A stretch of DNA of 64,000 nucleotides, taken from positions 1-64,000 of the forward strand of contig JAAEAF010006075.1 of the NCBI GenBank assembly GCA_011037195.1, in the 5' to 3' direction. The position numbers and the translations under genes were made by a program. Position 1 is the stretch's first letter; each line of letters starts with the position of its first letter. The DNA comes from Triatoma infestans. Its lineage: Eukaryota; Arthropoda; Insecta; Hemiptera; Reduviidae. Shown here piece by piece: positions 33,504-43,397 of the stretch. Under the pieces are notes generated by a model. That model saw only the letters and a program-made list of their open reading frames with translations. It did no database searches and was not told the origin of the DNA.

Positions 33504-35082
33504 AAGTTTGGAGCTCCTGCGACAAATGGCATGAGAGTCCGGGGTAGGCAGAGGTTGGTGCTTGCTGTAGAAGTATGGTTTGTGGCTGGGTTCCACCTTG
33601 CTGTGGATTCAGTTTCTTTCTATAGACATAGTAAAAACATGAGGAACTTAGTAATAATAGGAGGGCTATCGCCATTATGCTGTAGTAAATAGTCACTGAA
33701 CTCCTGGGTATCTCTTCCAGGTGTTCCAGTGGTTCCATTCTGAGGTTAATTTGATGCAAGTCTTCGAATGATATGTTCAGGTTGGTGTGCGTGTACACAG
33801 GGGCAGTAGTTAATATACCCTTGGAGTCCTTGTATATGTGGATGGCTCTGTTGTCTAGTATGGTCTCGTCTTTGGTCAGCTTTATGAGGCTAGTATTAGT
33901 GAGGAACCTGGTATTGTTGCGGTTGCCTTTGTTCACTACTATTCTCTTAGTTCTGAAAGTTAGGTAGTAGTCAATAAAAGGGATGTATTTGATGAATGGT
34001 GCGCTTGAGGTATATACTGTCTTGCATGTTACTAGGTCGATGTTGGTGATGATCTGACGAATGCAGTCGTTTTGGATGCTGGTTTTGTTGTGGCAGTACA
34101 TAGCGCTGTTGATTTCTTCACAGGTAGCTGTAAATAACTCATCTTGGTTTTTTAGGATCAAAGGTGGGTGGACATGAATTGTCAGGAGGTGATTGTCCCT
34201 TTCTATAGGATAGGACAGAAGGAAATAAGTTTCAAGAGGAGAGGTTTTTAGTGGAACGTTGATAAAGTAGAAGATGTTCCATTTCTTTATCGAGCAGTGT
34301 ACCTTGCTCAATTGCCAAAGTGCTTCTATGTCCGGGGTTAGGAATGTTACGTTATGAGATTCTTGCAGTGACTCGAGATCTCTGAGAAGAAAGATGCTGA
34401 AATGTATTGTGTTTAGTCTGCAGAATTCCAGAGAGTTTTCCATGTCGCCAATTTTGTTGGCGATAAGGACCAGGTTGAAGAAGATAGAATTAAATTGCTG
34501 GTTTAGTTCAATTTGGTTTACTATAGGGTTGGAGAAGAAGGTGGTCATTTTTTCGTTGTTGTTGCGTATAATCTGAATGTCATGGTTGAATTCGTCGATT
34601 ACCTTTTTGTTTATTGCCATCTGATTTTTTAGGTTGTCCTGGAGGTGAAAACTGTTACGTTCGATTGTGTTTATAATTTTGTCGTACCTTTCTTTGTCGT
34701 CACTGTCCATGTTTCCGGTTAGCCAGGATATGGCTTTACCTAGGCCGTTAATGAGTCCACGTTTAGGTCTGGATTTGTTGAGAATTAAATGATCTAACTT
34801 ATTTCGAAGGTAGTAATAATATTTAAAGAGCGACTTTATCTGGTTTGTTTTGTTGAGATAATATGTAGTGCTGATCACGTTAAGAGTCTTATCTAGTTCT
34901 ACGTCAAGTAGTTGTACGTCCGCGATATGAATGAAAGTGTAGTATCTGTCTATGACGTAAGCTGGATTAAGTGCGATGGGCAAAACCCCAGGTCCCGGCA
35001 TGAGGTTAGTTATCTGGAGGCCGTTGGCTACACTCCCCGCCGTCAGCAGTATCGTTATCGGCAGTAGGAATGTGTGAGTCAT
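33502..35082 (-). CDS. env: Envelope glycoprotein, errantivirus type
   Basis: 526 codons, uninterrupted. A hydrophobic N-terminal signal (residues about 3-20) is followed by an ectodomain with several N-glycosylation sequons. At about residue 105 a basic RPKRG site precedes LINGLGKAISW, the layout of a furin-type cleavage site and fusion peptide in gypsy Env and baculovirus F proteins. A strongly hydrophobic segment near residues 467-487 followed by YRKK is the membrane anchor, with a short cytoplasmic tail. It is expected to mediate membrane fusion in this class of insect retroelement. The ATG overlaps the end of pol by 77 nt in another frame. Expression probably depends on splicing: an acceptor-like CTGTTACAG lies 15 nt upstream. 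Family assignment is by layout. Confidence 0.88.
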   Translation of the reverse strand: MTHTFLLPITILLTAGSVANGLQITNLMPGPGVLPIALNPAYVIDRYYTFIHIADVQLLDVELDKTLNVISTTYYLNKTNQIKSLFKYYYYLRNKLDHLILNKSRPKRGLINGLGKAISWLTGNMDSDDKERYDKIINTIERNSFHLQDNLKNQMAINKKVIDEFNHDIQIIRNNNEKMTTFFSNPIVNQIELNQQFNSIFFNLVLIANKIGDMENSLEFCRLNTIHFSIFLLRDLESLQESHNVTFLTPDIEALWQLSKVHCSIKKWNIFYFINVPLKTSPLETYFLLSYPIERDNHLLTIHVHPPLILKNQDELFTATCEEINSAMYCHNKTSIQNDCIRQIITNIDLVTCKTVYTSSAPFIKYIPFIDYYLTFRTKRIVVNKGNRNNTRFLTNTSLIKLTKDETILDNRAIHIYKDSKGILTTAPVYTHTNLNISFEDLHQINLRMEPLEHLEEIPRSSVTIYYSIMAIALLLLLSSSCFYYVYRKKLNPQQGGTQPQTILLQQAPTSAYPGLSCHLSQELQT

Positions 35083-36510
35083 TGTTTTTATCTGCGTCTG
35101 TAACAGAGATAATTTGTTGTGTGAACTTCCTTGGTCTTTTTAGTAGATTAGGATGCACTTTAAAAGATTTCTTTTGTACTGTAGCTAATTTAGTTTCCCT
35201 AGAATAATTTCCTCTTTTGAATTTGGGTTTAGCTTTTCCGTATTGCTTATCCCTAATAAATATTTCTCCCTCTGGTATTTCGATTTCTTCCCAAGTTTTG
35301 TTTAGTTTGTTTGTACGGGTCTCTTTCTCTTTATCAATTTTTTCTTTTATTACGCGAGCTATTAACTCCTTGTCGTCATGATATTCTTTGACTCGTTGTT
35401 CTAGAATTAGGTCTTCTGCGTATGTATTGGGCTGTATCCCGAACGTAATTTCATTAGGTGTCATAGTCAAGTTAGAGTTTATAGAGTTGTTGTACACTAT
35501 CAAAGCTAGTCTTAGAGTTTTGTATATGGGGCAATTCTTTTGTCTGTTTACTATGTTCATAATTTCTATGAGGGTTGAGTGTGCTCGGTTTATCAGTCCG
35601 TTGGAGTCTGAGTGGTTAGGGGTCGTGAAGTGTGTTTCTATGTTATTGTATTTTAAGAAATTCTCTACCAGTCCATTTTTAAATTCCGTACCATTGTCAA
35701 ATTGAATCGTTTTGGGGCACGGGAATATGCTGAGGTAGTTTTCTAGTGATTTGACAATTTCATTTGCGGATGCCGTTTTGATTAGATAACCATACAGTTT
35801 TCTTGAAAAACAGTCTATCATAGTGAAAATTTGCTTTCCGTCGTAGTGTAGTATGTCTCCTTGGAGTTTTTCGAATGGTTTAGAGGGTGTAGGTGTAAGT
35901 TCGTAAACCTGTCTAATTGATTTGCGTTCGTATTTGACTTCCTTGCACAGGGAACAATTGTTAATTACTTTGGTTACGTGTTCTAGCATTTTTGGCCAGT
36001 AGTAACGTTTAGCTAGAGCTCTGTATACTTCATGTATGCCACGGTGTGCAGTTTTGCCAATGTGATAATTTTGAATGGTTTCTTCTTGTTCAGAGGGGTC
36101 GGTTATGTCTAGTCTTTTGGTATAGTAGCGTTTGATTTTGACTGTTGGAAATTTGGCCTTTATTATGTCAGACAGGTGGGCAAAGATTTGGTCGTATATC
36201 TGTTCGTCAATGGAGTTCTCGATAGGAGGGGAACACAGGACGCCGTACGTATGATTTGGTTGTAAGTATTCTAGGCAGTATTCGTTTATGTCGTTAGAGT
36301 ATGGGTACCTGGTGTACCAATTGTACCGAGTTTTATTGAAAGGTCTATTGATCGGAATTTTCGTCTCGGGGTTGCCTCGGGTTAGGATAATTTGGAATTT
36401 TTCCACGTTAATGCAGCGGGTTTTGTCGTCAATTATTTTAATTTGGCTGTTAGAGGATTCTTGGGAGTGTTGGGTTTGTAGGCTTTCATTGTCGTCTATC
36501 GGCGTTAATG
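35006..36510 (-). pseudogene. pol: pol, integrase segment (third frame)
   Basis: Open from about 36510 to 35006. Contains the HHCC zinc-binding part (H and H in YHIGKTAHRGIH, CSLC near 35950), then the core with TMIDCFSRK and QFDNGTEF supplying the first two acidic residues. The third position of the D,D-35-E triad reads SNGLINRAHS: an Asn stands where integrases have Glu. The C-terminal basic tail ends near 35006, overlapping env. Its frame does not follow that of the RNase H segment, so an indel lies at about 36490-36530. The GTG at 36406 is not a real start. Confidence 0.85.
35097..35107 (-). promoter_or_regulatory. Candidate splice acceptor for env mRNA
   Basis: Minus strand TTATCTCTGTTACAG is a pyrimidine-rich stretch ending in AG, 15 nt before the env ATG. 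Pairs logically with the donor at 40011. Confidence 0.5.
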
Positions 36511-37523
36511 TTTTCGTTTTCGGCGGTAGTGTCTTCGTTGTCGTCTTCAGCGGTAATGTTAAGGGTTCTGGCTAGGTCTTCTAGGATGTCGTCGCTATTT
36601 TCAGGTGAAGGGGCAGAGAGGAATTCAGTTAGGACTTCTTCTGGATTTGGAGAGGTGGTTTCTAAGGCGTTAAGGTGTTGTTCCTCTGGTGGGTTTCGTG
36701 ATAGTGCGTCTGCTACTACGTTAGTCTTTCCCTGTACGTACTTGACGTCGAAGTCAAAGTCTGCTAGTTGTAGTTTCCATCGTATGAGCTTAGAATTTGG
36801 TTCTTTTAGGTTGTGTAGCCATTGTAATGGTTTATGGTCAGTCTGTATAGTAAATTTACGTCCGTAGATGTATGGTCTAAAGTGTTTGCAGGCCCAAACT
36901 ATGGCCAGTAGTTCTTTTTCTATGGTGGAATAGTTTTCCTCCTGTCTATTTAGTGTGCGAGAGGCAAAGGAAATAGGGAGGTCCTTTCCGTCTATGTTCT
37001 GGGATAGGACTGCTCCTATAGCATAATTGGAGGCGTCTGTTGTAAGGATAAAAGGTTTTTCGAAGTCCGGTAGTCGTAAGATAGGGCTGTTCTGTAGAAG
37101 GGATTTGAGGGTTTCAAAAGCTTTTTTGTAGTCGTCGTCAATCACTAAGGTTCTGTTTTTCCTGAGTGCGAGAGTCAGTGGTCTAGCTATTTTAGCGTAA
37201 TTTTTAATCATTTTCCTATAATAGCCAGTAAGTCCAAGGAACTGTTTGATTTGTTTTTCCGTTTTAGGGAGAGGAAAGTTTGCAATTGCCTCTAGTTTGG
37301 CCGGGTTTGGTTGTATGCCTCTGTCCGAAATAATATGTCCTAAAAAGAGTAGTTCTCTATTACAGAATTCCGTTTTGTCCAATTGTATCTTTAGGTTGTG
37401 TTGTTTCAGTCTCTCGAAAACCGTCTTGAGGTGTTTTATGTGCTCGTCTAGGTTGTCCGAGAAAATTATAATGTCGTCCATGTATACTAGTACGTTAGGG
37501 ATCCTCGAAAAGAGGGAATTCAT
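36486..37523 (-). pseudogene. pol: pol, RT palm/thumb and RNase H segment (second frame)
   Basis: Begins at the C-terminal half of the reverse transcriptase: VLVYMDDIIIFSD holds the catalytic YMDD. It continues through LGLTGYYRKMI to an RNase H with TTDASNYAIGAVLS, STIEKELLAIVW and TDHKPLQW, and a VADALSR end. Acidic tail before the stop at 36486. Residues needed for RT and RNase H activity are visible. Out of frame with both neighbours; joined to the preceding segment across a G5 run at 37539-37543. Confidence 0.87.
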
Positions 37524-38845
37524 TGCTCTTTGGAAAGTGGGGGAGCGTTCTTAAGACCGAAGGGCATGCGTAAGAATTCGTAGTGTCCGTTTTCCGTAGA
37601 GAATGCTGTCTTGGGGACTGATTCGGGGTCCATCTCGATTTGATGGAACCCTGAAGCTAAGTCGATCGCGGAGAAGTAAGTCGCGCGTCCTATTTTACCG
37701 AATAAGTCTTCGATGTTAGGAAGGGGGAATTTGTCTTCGACTGTCTTGCTGTTAAGTTTCCGGTAGTCTATAACCATTCTTATTTTCTTTTTCCCTGAGG
37801 CGTCTGGTTTCTTTGGTACTACCCAAACTGGGCTGTTGTAGGGGGAGTTTGAGTGCTGTATGATTTTATTTTCTAATAGTTTGTCAATTTCAATTTGTAC
37901 GTCTTTCCGGTAAATTTCTGGGTATCTATAGTTTCGGGTGTATACTGGGTTTTCGTCGGTGGTTCTTATTTTATGTTTTAAGAGATTGGTAGAACTTAGG
38001 CGATCATTTTCTCTTTTTATTATTTGGGGATATTCTTGAAGTAATTTAGTTATTTTTCCCTTTTCTTCTTTGTTCATGTGGCTAGTTCTAATTAAAGTAG
38101 GGATTTCCTTTTTTATTTCGTTTAAGACAGGTTCACCGGACAGTTCGGGACAATTGGTCATTACTATGTCGGGGATGTCTGTACAAATTTCTTGCGGTTC
38201 GTCAACATCCATCGGTTCGGGGCAAATGGCCCTTACATCTTTGGATTCGACTTCGCATAGAATTTTATTATTACTAATGTTATAAAGGCCTTCTTTTATC
38301 GTGACCTTATCATTTAATTTTATATTCTCCTTAATTAGCCCATATTTTAATTCCTTATTTTGTATTGGTAACTCTATAAGATTAATTCCCTGTTCCAGAT
38401 TTACTATGTCCGAATTGGTTTCAGGGATTTCAAGCGTAAATTTTAAAGGGATTATACCCTGAGGGTAGGAAAGGATATTCTTATTTAGATCTATGCTCAT
38501 TCCTAGTGCCTGCATAGTTTTGTGTCCTAGTAATATGTCGTATTTGTCAGAGAAGGGGAATACATGGAATTTAGTGTCTAAGTCGACGTGGAACGTGTCT
38601 TGAATGTTAAAGGTGCAAGATTGTTCTCCATTCTTTTTCCCATAGGGTGTGGTTATTATGAATGGGTCATTAGATAGTGTGATGTCAGTCGGGACAACGT
38701 TAGGATTTATATAGTTTTCCGCGGATCCGGTGTCAATGAGCCATTTCAGTCCGTATCTGTCTTCGAAGTGTGGGAGAGACTTGTCTACTAGGTTTAGATT
38801 GTATTCGGGGGGCCTTCTTGGCTCCCGTGGCCAACGTCTAAAAAA
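37520..38845 (-). pseudogene. pol: pol, protease and N-terminal RT segment (first frame)
   Basis: Entered from gag by -1 frameshift (see 38839-38845). Aspartic protease motif WLIDTGSAENYI has its DTG at 38726-38734, followed by the ILLGHK flap-end region. The ATG at 38515 is internal. The RT begins around 38000 with SPYNSPVWVVPKK, RMVIDYRKLN, the first catalytic aspartate in FSAIDLASGFHQ, and FGLKNAP near 37550. The frame then ends prematurely because of an indel in a five-base G/C run at 37539-37543. It may be a real mutation or a sequencing error in a homopolymer. Confidence 0.87.
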
Positions 38846-39939
38846 TGATCGAACTTTTCTGTTACTTTTTCGAGGGATTTTTCTAAGCGGGTAATTCTGT
38901 CGTTATATGAGTTGTCAGATTCCGAATAATTTTCCGATGGCTGGCCCTGTCGGCAGTGAGTCAGTTCATGCGGTGAAATGTAATCTTTAAACCGGGATCT
39001 GCCGGCAGTACGCATAGATACTGTGTTCTGAGAAAAGTAGCCAGGAGGTAGTCTGGGTCGATTAAAGGGGTGTTCGGGATTGTTTGGATGATTAGGATGG
39101 TAGGATTGTCCAACGTTCGGTCGTTGAGGTTGGGACTGGTAACGAGAGGTCTGAGGAGTAGGTTCTATAGGTTTGGGATTATATTCAATTGGTTTGTACT
39201 GGTAGCTAGGGGCTTGACCCCTGGGGACGCTTGGTACAAAATGTTGTGGGCTTGGTCTGTAAGAGTATTGCTGTCTGTAAGGCTGTTGGGGCTGGTTGTA
39301 AGGATTTGCTTTTCTGAAGGGTTGGTTAGGCTTTTTAGGGCCGTAGGAGGAATTTAAATTAGCCACAATAAAAGAACATTTGTTATAAATTATGCTCCGC
39401 ACTTCGTCTAGAGTGTTGGGGTCGAATATCATGATATGGTTGCTTAATGTAGGAGGCAAGCATTTGTAGACATGAAAGATTATTTCTTTGTCTACTCTTG
39501 TTATTATTTGTTTTAGTGTGTCTGCTGTGAGTCCGTCCAGTTTAAGTCTAATATAAACCAAATTGCGCAGCTCCTGTATCCTATTGACGAAGTCAATGGG
39601 AGACTCTCTAGCATGCATTTTCGTTTGGAAAATTTCATCTTTTAATATCTCGTAAGACCTCGAGTCGGCAAAACTTTCTCTTAAGTATTTTAATAAATTT
39701 AGTAAGTGGTCTACGTTATTAGAAAGGAGTACGTTTCTAGCAGGTCCTACTAATCTACTTTTTACTTTTATGAACAAGATATTATGATTATAGTCTCGTT
39801 CCGCTATATTCTCTGCACAAACTGTAGCGTAAGCACTTTCCACAATTTCGCAAAAGAACGCCAGCTCTGAAGGGTTTCCGTCGAAGTAGGGAATGTGGTC
39901 ATAGTCTTCTTTGGAGATTTTATAATTTATTTGGGCCAT
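38794..39939 (-). CDS. gag: Gag polyprotein, errantivirus type
   Basis: 381 codons, open. The N-terminal two thirds are helical capsid-like (YFDGNPSEL, SRLVGPARNVLL, SPIDFVNRIQEL), as in gypsy Gag. The C-terminal third is rich in Pro, Gln, Tyr and Arg (residues about 210-320) and has no CCHC zinc knuckle, typical of errantiviruses. The last 40 residues form a likely coiled coil (RITRLEKSLEKVTEKFDHFL). It would form the particle shell and bind RNA through the basic PQ-rich tail. It is the first ORF after a 270-nt leader. The frameshift site lies 15 codons before its stop. Confidence 0.9.
   Translation of the reverse strand: MAQINYKISKEDYDHIPYFDGNPSELAFFCEIVESAYATVCAENIAERDYNHNILFIKVKSRLVGPARNVLLSNNVDHLLNLLKYLRESFADSRSYEILKDEIFQTKMHARESPIDFVNRIQELRNLVYIRLKLDGLTADTLKQIITRVDKEIIFHVYKCLPPTLSNHIMIFDPNTLDEVRSIIYNKCSFIVANLNSSYGPKKPNQPFRKANPYNQPQQPYRQQYSYRPSPQHFVPSVPRGQAPSYQYKPIEYNPKPIEPTPQTSRYQSQPQRPNVGQSYHPNHPNNPEHPFNRPRLPPGYFSQNTVSMRTAGRSRFKDYISPHELTHCRQGQPSENYSESDNSYNDRITRLEKSLEKVTEKFDHFLDVGHGSQEGPPNTI
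38839..38845 (-). promoter_or_regulatory. -1 ribosomal frameshift site (TTTTTTA)
   Basis: In the gag frame the minus strand reads T TTT TTA, the U-UUU-UUA slippery heptamer type used by several retroviruses. Slipping back one base enters the pol frame, which is open from here through the protease. After a 4-nt spacer (GACG) a small hairpin follows: TTGGC at 38834-38830 pairs with GCCAA at 38822-38818 around a 7-nt loop. Frame geometry was checked by coordinates: gag codons begin at multiples of 3, pol codons one base upstream. Confidence 0.8.
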
Positions 39940-40005
39940 TTCGGGGATCGTTTGGATAGTTTCTTTAGGAATGATTAATTTAGAAGGTTTAAGGACAGAT
40001 GAGTT

Positions 40006-40012
40006 ACTTACA
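40006..40012 (-). promoter_or_regulatory. Candidate splice donor in the leader
   Basis: Minus strand ATCT followed by GTAAGTAA matches the donor consensus and lies 70 nt before gag, so splicing to 35097 would place env first on a subgenomic mRNA. Confidence 0.5.
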
Positions 40013-40195
40013 GATTTTAGGCGTTGTTGTTGACTCGCCAGCTTGCCGTTCTTCAGTCTTCTGAGGATGGTCCTGGTTCCTGTGGGTTGAGTACTGCGAA
40101 CAAGCCACTGATGTGGGAGCTGCTAGTCTTCTTTCAATGTGGGACAAATGGTCGCACGGTGAGACAAATGGTCGCACTAGACTTGAGCCTTCGCA

Positions 40196-40213
40196 GTCCC
40201 TGTTCGGGCGCCA
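40196..40213 (-). promoter_or_regulatory. Primer binding site, tRNA-Lys
   Basis: The plus strand GTCCCTGTTCGGGCGCCA is the 3' end of tRNA-Lys(UUU) including CCA, so the transcribed strand carries its complement (TGGCGCCCGAAC onward), directly after the 5' LTR. The last base is shared with the LTR end. Confidence 0.9.
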
Positions 40214-40440
40214 GTTATGTTACAAGAACCCTGACTAGCCTTTTTAAAAGGAGTTTTATTAGAAATTACAACAATAATAATAATAATAATGGCACAATTG
40301 ATTATATATATATGAAATTAGATGTGAACTGTCTGGTGGTGAGTTGAGAACTGACTGCTTGCTGGTCGGTGGCTGTATTTATATGAAAGCAGCCTCTGCT
40401 GACTCGGCACTGGTACTTTTCCTATGGATGCGTCATAACT
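40213..40440 (-). repeat. 5' LTR of the provirus
   Basis: 228 bp, ends AGTTATG and CATAACT, followed on the plus strand by TGGA. Differs from the 3' LTR at three positions by my reading. Confidence 0.92.
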
Positions 40441-40467
40441 TGGATGTAACGTAAAGTGTCAAATATT

Positions 40468-40482
40468 TAAAAGTGGAAACAT
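40468..40482. repeat. TSD (3' side) of the full-length LINE
   Basis: TAAAAGTGGAAACAT, identical to 45204-45218. Confidence 0.92.
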
Positions 40483-40663
40483 TTTTTTTTTTTTTTTTTT
40501 TTTTATTATTTTTACTTTATTTCTGCAACTGTACATATTTACAACAAGCAAAATTGATGTACGAATATTGTACATATAAATAAATATATATACAAATTGG
40601 CATGAGCGATGTGAACGGCGACCATCCAGTGATGGGAGCCGCTAGTTCGCCAAGGAGGCAATC

Positions 40664-41395
40664 TTACACAGCAGCCATCCTAGGAGGCCGCCGTTCTGCA
40701 CTTAGATGATCGCGCGGCCACCTCCGCTTTAGTCTTCGATGAGGATTTGAAGGAAGTGTTCTTGAGGATAGGTCACGGATTAGGGGATTAAAATGGAAGG
40801 ATAGTTTGGAATGAAATTTTGTGTAGCGGGATTGGGCTAGGTCAGAGACAAATGGTATGTTTAAATCGGAATGGATAGTATGATTGGAGACATAGAAAGG
40901 AGCATTGAGGATGGTTCTCAGGATTTTGGATTGTAGGGTTTGGAGACGGTTAAGGTTGGATCGTTTAGCAGTACCGTAAAGTTCGATTCCGTATGTCCAT
41001 ATTGGGGCTATCAGGGCAGTGTAGAGTCTCTTTTTGTTCAGTAAAGTAAGTTTAGAGCGTTTGTCAAGTAGTCGTTTCAACATTTTGTATCTGAAGTTGC
41101 AGTCAGTTCGTTTGAGTCTAGTATGAGGGTTCCACGTTAGTCGTTTGTCTAGATGTAGGCCAAGATATCGTACTTGGTTCGCAGGAGGGATAGGAATGTT
41201 ATTCAGGTAAAGAGAAGGGAGTGTTTTTTTGTTTAGGGTGAAGACTACATGTTTAGATTTGGATTCATTTACCTCAATCCTCCATTGCCGAAGCCAGGGT
41301 TCGAGGATGTGAAGATGGGATTGCAGGGTTCGTGTTGCCACGATAGGATCTATGTTTGGAGAAAGGATTGCCGTGTCATCGGCATAGGTAAAGGT
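40664..41395 (-). pseudogene. LINE ORF2, C-terminal part (after frameshift)
   Basis: Continues the reverse transcriptase in another frame. The catalytic YADD is encoded at 41375-41386, ahead of the first ATG. It is followed by QWRIEVNESKSKHVVF, VRYLGLHLDKRLTW and the thumb with IWTYGIELYG, the usual palm-to-thumb order in Jockey RTs. It ends RRPPRMAAV-stop. Together with the upstream frame it would complete ORF2. No RNase H follows. Confidence 0.88.
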
Positions 41396-41420
41396 GATAG
41401 TGTTTGGGTGAGTTGGTAGG

Positions 41421-43397
41421 TCAGCCGTAAATAGTGTGTAGAGGAGGGGAGCAAGAATGCTTCCCTGAGGAACTCCTGCAAGAATGGGATAAATAGGAGA
41501 GGATGAGGCACCTTGGACTACATGGAAGAAACGGTCGGACAGGTAGGACTTGAGGACAAGGTAATAGGTTGCAGGTAGCCCTAGGTGCCTTGAGCTTATA
41601 CAGCAGCCCTAGGTGCCATACCCTGTCGAAAGCTTGCGATATGTCCAGGAAAACACCCGGGCAGTACTGTTTCAGCTCAAGGGAGGTAGCGATGACGTCC
41701 ACAACGCGATGCGTCTGGTGTACAGTCGAATGGCAACTCCGAAAGCCGAACTGGTGATCAGGAATGACATTTAGGGCTGCTATTTCATTTTGGAGACGGA
41801 TTAAGAGGAGGTTTTCAAGGATTTTCCCTAATAAGGGCAGAAGACTTATTGGCCGATATGAGGTGGGGAGGTGTGTAGGTTTTTTGGGCTTGTGTATCAT
41901 TCTCACTGAAGAGAATTTCCAGAGGATGGGGAAGTAGGTGGTTCGAAGGACTGCATTGTAGAGATGGGTAATAAAAACTATTGCCTTTCTGGGAAGCTGG
42001 AGTAGGATGTTGGATGTGATCAGATCATAGCCAGGACTTTTCTTTTTGGGGAGATTAAGGATTATCTTCTTAACTTCTTTAGGAGTGAACGGTTTAGGCG
42101 GAAGTGAAAGCTGAAGAGGAATGTCAAGTTCGTTAGTGATGTTTTCAGTATGTTGTAAATCTTGTGAGTCTGGGTGTGGAGTGAAAACTGAGGAAAGATG
42201 TTGAGCTAGGCATTGGGCTTTCTCCTCATCGGATTTAGCCCAAGAACCATCCGTCTGTTGAAGAGGGTGAGAGATGTTTTTGTATTTAAGTATTTTCTTG
42301 GTAGCAGTCCAGAGAGAGTTGTCATCCGTTGTAAGTGTTTCAGTGAAGGTTGAGTATTGTTCGTTATAATATTCTTGCAGTTCGTTAGTAAGTTGTCTGG
42401 TCAGTTGGTTGAAAAGTCGCTTATGAGAGGGGTATCTGGTGCGATGCCAGAGAGCTCTCGCACGACGTTTCTCTGTAATTAGTTGTCTTAGATGGAGTGG
42501 GAGGTTTTGAGGTGTCGGTCTTCTGGGTGGAGTGAGCTGTGTGGTGGAGTGCCACACGCTTTGTTGGATAGAGTCAGTCAAGTATTGTACATTATCATCT
42601 AGCTGTTGTGGTGTCTTAAGAGGTACGTTTAAGTTCAGTTTTTGCTCTATAGTCTCTCGAAATACGTCCCAGTCTACAGTCCCGTTAATAAGTGATTGCC
42701 TGGGAGGAATTTGTTTTGGATGGATGTCAAGAGTTAGGATAACTGGGCTATGGTCAGAGGATAAATCATTTAGAGTGTGTACGTCAGTATATAAGGATGA
42801 AATATTGGAGCAGATAAAGAAGTCAAGAAGATCGGGTCTTTTACGAGGAGAGGTTGGCCAATAAGTCGGTTGGGATGGGGATAAGTAGGAGTAACTGTTT
42901 TGATTAAGGATGTTAAAAAGTATTCGGCCTCTCGGATTCGCCAGACGACTGCCCCAGCTTGGGTGCTTCGCGTTGTAATCACCACCGCATATAAATCGAG
43001 GACCTAGAGAGGAGAGGAAGGATAAAAGTTGGTTTTGGAGGATTATTTGATTGGGAGGGCAATACACGGCTGCCAAGGTATAGGAAAATGGCTCCGACAA
43101 CAGAGAGATGACGGTAGATTGAAGGGAGGGTGTTGCTTGGGATGGGATTAGGAAGTGTGATAAGGAACTGCGAACAAGTACTGCAGTTCCTCCGTGAGCT
43201 GTTTCGTCAGGGTGGTTAGTCTTGTAAGTTGTGTATCCTGTAATAAAGAACCTTGATCTGTCAGTGAAGTGTGTCTCAGTTATCAAAGCTACGTCAATAC
43301 GTTTGTCATGTAGTAGTACTTCAAGTTCCTGTCTGCGGTTTGTTAGTCCGTTAGAATTCCAGAGGAGAAGGGTTAGGGAATGTTGGGTGATGGGCAT
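41421..43397 (-). pseudogene. LINE ORF2, endonuclease and N-terminal RT
   Basis: Starts at the ATG overlapping the ORF1 stop (43397), giving 658 codons to a premature end at 41421; the open frame upstream of this ATG only shadows ORF1. The first 220 residues are an APE-like endonuclease: LLLWNSNGLTNR, ALITETHF, GGTAVLVR, GGDYNAKHPSWGS, SDHSPVILTL. The RT follows with KKKSPGYDLI, SYRPISLLPLLGKILENLL, HQFGFRSCHSTVHQ and GVFLDISQAFDRVWH. Near 41595 a one-base shift, inside a locally repeated AGCCCTAGGTGCC, throws the frame off; the true RT continuation (AGVPQGS-like, then YADD) lies in the next frame. Confidence 0.9.

Larger units (their letters stand above)
33265..40440 (-). mobile_element. Gypsy/errantivirus-type endogenous retroelement, complete structure
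   Basis: 7.2-kb proviral element on the minus strand: 5' LTR (40213-40440), tRNA-Lys primer site, leader, gag, pol, env, polypurine tract, 3' LTR (33265-33492). LTR ends AGTTATG and CATAACT and the 4-bp TGGA duplication fit gypsy-type integration. The LTRs differ at 3 of 228 positions by my reading, so the insertion is recent relative to most elements here. Gag and env are open. Pol carries two frame breaks and a changed integrase residue, so the copy is probably not autonomous. An env with a cleavage-like site and a membrane anchor places it with insect errantiviruses. Confidence 0.93.
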
